From the NCBI GenBank assembly GCA_025057715.1, contig JANWVD010000045.1:1-6742 (forward strand): a DNA stretch of 6,742 nt, written 5' to 3'. The translations under genes were made by a program, and so were the position numbers. The notes below the pieces were generated by a model. It was given only the letters and a program-made list of their open reading frames with translations. It had not been told where the DNA came from and searched no databases. Source of the stretch: Aquificaceae bacterium. GTDB taxonomy: Bacteria; Aquificota; Aquificia; Aquificales; Aquificaceae. This document shows, piece after piece, positions 5,656 through 6,742 of the stretch (positions are counted from its first letter, which is position 1; every line of letters begins with the position of its first letter).

Positions 5656-6453
5656 TCACACCACGAGCCTAAAGTCCTTCGGGTCTTCTAAGTATAAAGA
5701 TAAGTACTTAGCTGCGCGCCTGCAAAGCTCTAATAGCTCCCTATCGCGCATCTGAAGCTCGCTATCAAAAAAGAATACCACATTGATATGCCCCTTTGGG
5801 AGCTTAACCGAGAGCTTTATCATGTGCTCTTGGGGACGCACTTCTTCCTGAGTTAATAATATCCCCTTCAAACTCAAGCGCTTTGCCACAGCTTTTAAAT
5901 ATTCATCCAAGGACGGATGGGTAAGGGCTTGCTCTAACAACCACTCGTTTAGCTTAGAAAACTCTAACTCAGAGCGGAGCTCTTCATGCTCTGCAACGAG
6001 GTCTCTATAGGCACGCCTAAGGCTCATAAAGTATCTCCTATCCCTTAAGGCAAAGCCAATAAGCTGGGGCTGAAGCGAAGCTATTAAAAGCCCAAGAGCT
6101 AAGGGTAAATAAACCGCGCCTTCGGCGCGAATAAGAAAAAAACAAAGCGTTAAAAAAGCGACTGAGGTAGGTAAAAATCTTTTGTTAGAGTAAAACAAAA
6201 CCGGCATAAGCAGTGCAAAAACAGCCTCCCTTAGGTTAGAGAGAGCAACCATTGGTATCAAAAAGATGGTATCTGCGTAAGGCTTTATTCGCCTTAGCCT
6301 ACCGGGATAGATATATACAAAAACTGCAAAAGACACATACGCTAAGGTCAAAGCAAGCATAAGCGAGCGCTCTGGACCGCTGTAGCTTGCGAGGAAAAAC
6401 ATGCTTATGAGCGCCCTTGCGCTCAGGAAAATCATATTTTGGTCTTTAAACAT
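5656..6453 (-). CDS. Membrane protein with six helices, coiled coil and GAF-like C-terminus, 265 aa
   Basis: No family name can be given with confidence. About six hydrophobic segments occupy residues 5-24, 29-50, 58-74, 75-90, 94-109 and 112-128, separated by short basic loops (RLRRIK at 52-57, NKR at 90-92). An Arg-rich stretch (RDRR...LRRAYR, 137-150) marks the cytoplasmic side and leads into a heptad-like coiled coil at about 145-175. Residues 182-255 look like a small alpha/beta sensory domain: a helix at 182-194, strands near 196-201, 211-218 and 222-229, and a final helix RELLELCRRAAKYLSLYLED resembling the last helix of a GAF domain. The design is that of the input half of a sensor kinase or cyclase, yet no kinase, GGDEF, EAL or other output domain follows. 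The start ATG 6453 shares one base with the preceding TAA; there is no clear ribosome-binding site, so translation is probably coupled. The next gene down is the TusA fusion. Confidence 0.8.
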   Translation of the reverse strand: MFKDQNMIFLSARALISMFFLASYSGPERSLMLALTLAYVSFAVFVYIYPGRLRRIKPYADTIFLIPMVALSNLREAVFALLMPVLFYSNKRFLPTSVAFLTLCFFLIRAEGAVYLPLALGLLIASLQPQLIGFALRDRRYFMSLRRAYRDLVAEHEELRSELEFSKLNEWLLEQALTHPSLDEYLKAVAKRLSLKGILLTQEEVRPQEHMIKLSVKLPKGHINVVFFFDSELQMRDRELLELCRRAAKYLSLYLEDPKDFRLVV

Positions 6454-6635
6454 TACTCGACTTCTACTCTTTTTGCACCGCCAGACTTTGAATCCGGGGG
6501 GTTTTCTATCCTTTGGATTTTGTAGTCAACTATGGCTTTGAGGATTTTATAAAACGATAGTTCTATGTTTTTGAGGTTTTGCTTAATTTCTTTTATGACC
6601 TCTTCCGGCATTTCAGGGCAGTTTTTCTCTTGCAT
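6453..6635 (-). CDS. Small protein of unknown function, 60 aa
   Basis: Not recognised. Residues 9-44 are strongly helix-forming and charged (EEVIKEIKQNLKNIELSFYKI...), possibly an amphipathic or coiled-coil helix, followed by a proline- and glycine-containing stretch (NPPDSKSGGAKR) and an acidic VEVE end. One cysteine, C6. No signal peptide or membrane segment. It is credible as a gene because its TAA overlaps the ATG of the membrane-protein gene by one base and it lies 26 bases after the preceding stop on the same strand. No good Shine-Dalgarno sequence precedes ATG 6635; only a GGGG run about 13 bases upstream. Confidence 0.68.
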   Translation of the reverse strand: MQEKNCPEMPEEVIKEIKQNLKNIELSFYKILKAIVDYKIQRIENPPDSKSGGAKRVEVE

Positions 6636-6641
6636 ATAGAA

Positions 6642-6669
6642 ATTTTATCCCCAGAGAGATGTCAATCAA
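6642..6669 (-). promoter_or_regulatory. Possible promoter upstream of the 60-aa gene
   Basis: TTGATT (6669-6664) and TAAAAT (6647-6642) are 16 bases apart, matching the consensus at four and five of six positions. Initiation 6-8 bases below the -10 would fall at or next to ATG 6635, again giving a leaderless message for a gene with no Shine-Dalgarno sequence. Weak: the region is AT-rich and such matches arise by chance. Confidence 0.25.
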
Positions 6670-6742
6670 CAATCTCTACTGACTCTTGCTCGAAGCTATC
6701 GCCAATAAGTTCCCAACTTTTGTAAGATTCGACCCTTCCTGA
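6662..6742 (-). CDS. C-terminal end of an unidentified gene
   Basis: The frame entering from the right edge reads 26 codons to a TGA at 6664-6662. The other two minus-strand frames stop earlier. The visible tail (containing ESYKSWELIGDSFEQESVEIVD) is acidic and could be the end of a soluble protein, but it carries no recognisable motif, so no function is suggested. Its distance to the 60-residue gene, 26 bases, fits membership of the same transcription unit. Confidence 0.5.
   Translation of the reverse strand, partial: SGRVESYKSWELIGDSFEQESVEIVD

Noticed and set aside
6660..6665. Perfect TTGACA at 6665-6660
   Set aside because: The only reasonable -10 (TAAAAT) is just 12 bases away, too close for a standard promoter; the overlapping TTGATT with 16-base spacing was recorded instead at low confidence.

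Overview
All ten genes that can be recognised lie on the minus strand, so the window reads from right to left as one tightly packed array. Spacings between neighbours run from 8-base overlaps to a maximum gap of 49 bases. Three junctions are stop/start overlaps of the TAATG type (near 6453, 3976 and 336) and two are 8-base overlaps (near 5080 and 2790). Such close packing of functionally unrelated genes, the Lys/Glu/Leu-rich proteins, short gene products and moderate GC suggest a small-genome thermophile. Aquificota (Aquificaceae type) is my best guess. This is inference from style; no marker in the window proves it.

Right to left (direction of transcription): the last 26 codons of an unidentified gene; a 60-residue small protein; a 265-residue six-helix membrane protein with a coiled coil and a small GAF-like cytoplasmic end; a two-domain protein fusing a TusA sulfur carrier to a DUF3343-type domain; trpC (tryptophan synthesis), which has no ATG, GTG or TTG start and appears to begin at CTG; a 108-residue protein of unknown function; pgk (phosphoglycerate kinase); an inositol-monophosphatase-family phosphatase; a secreted protein made almost entirely of TPR repeats; and the first 112 codons of an LptF/LptG-type lipopolysaccharide export permease that runs off the left edge.

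The genes do not form one pathway. pgk and the phosphatase could both serve gluconeogenesis if the phosphatase also acts on fructose-1,6-bisphosphate, as some thermophile relatives do. The TPR protein and the LptF/G permease are translationally coupled and both point to envelope biogenesis. The TusA fusion and the membrane sensor-like protein are adjacent and may be linked, but nothing in the sequence proves this.

Points of most interest: the probable CTG start of trpC, supported by a good ribosome-binding site and a junction almost identical to the pgk/phosphatase junction; a TATAAT promoter element built into the trpC stop codon that would give an almost leaderless message for the 108-residue gene and pgk; the TusA-DUF3343 fusion; and a strong excess of the palindrome AGAGCTCT in all three codon phases. 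No tRNA, rRNA, CRISPR, insertion sequence or terminator was seen.
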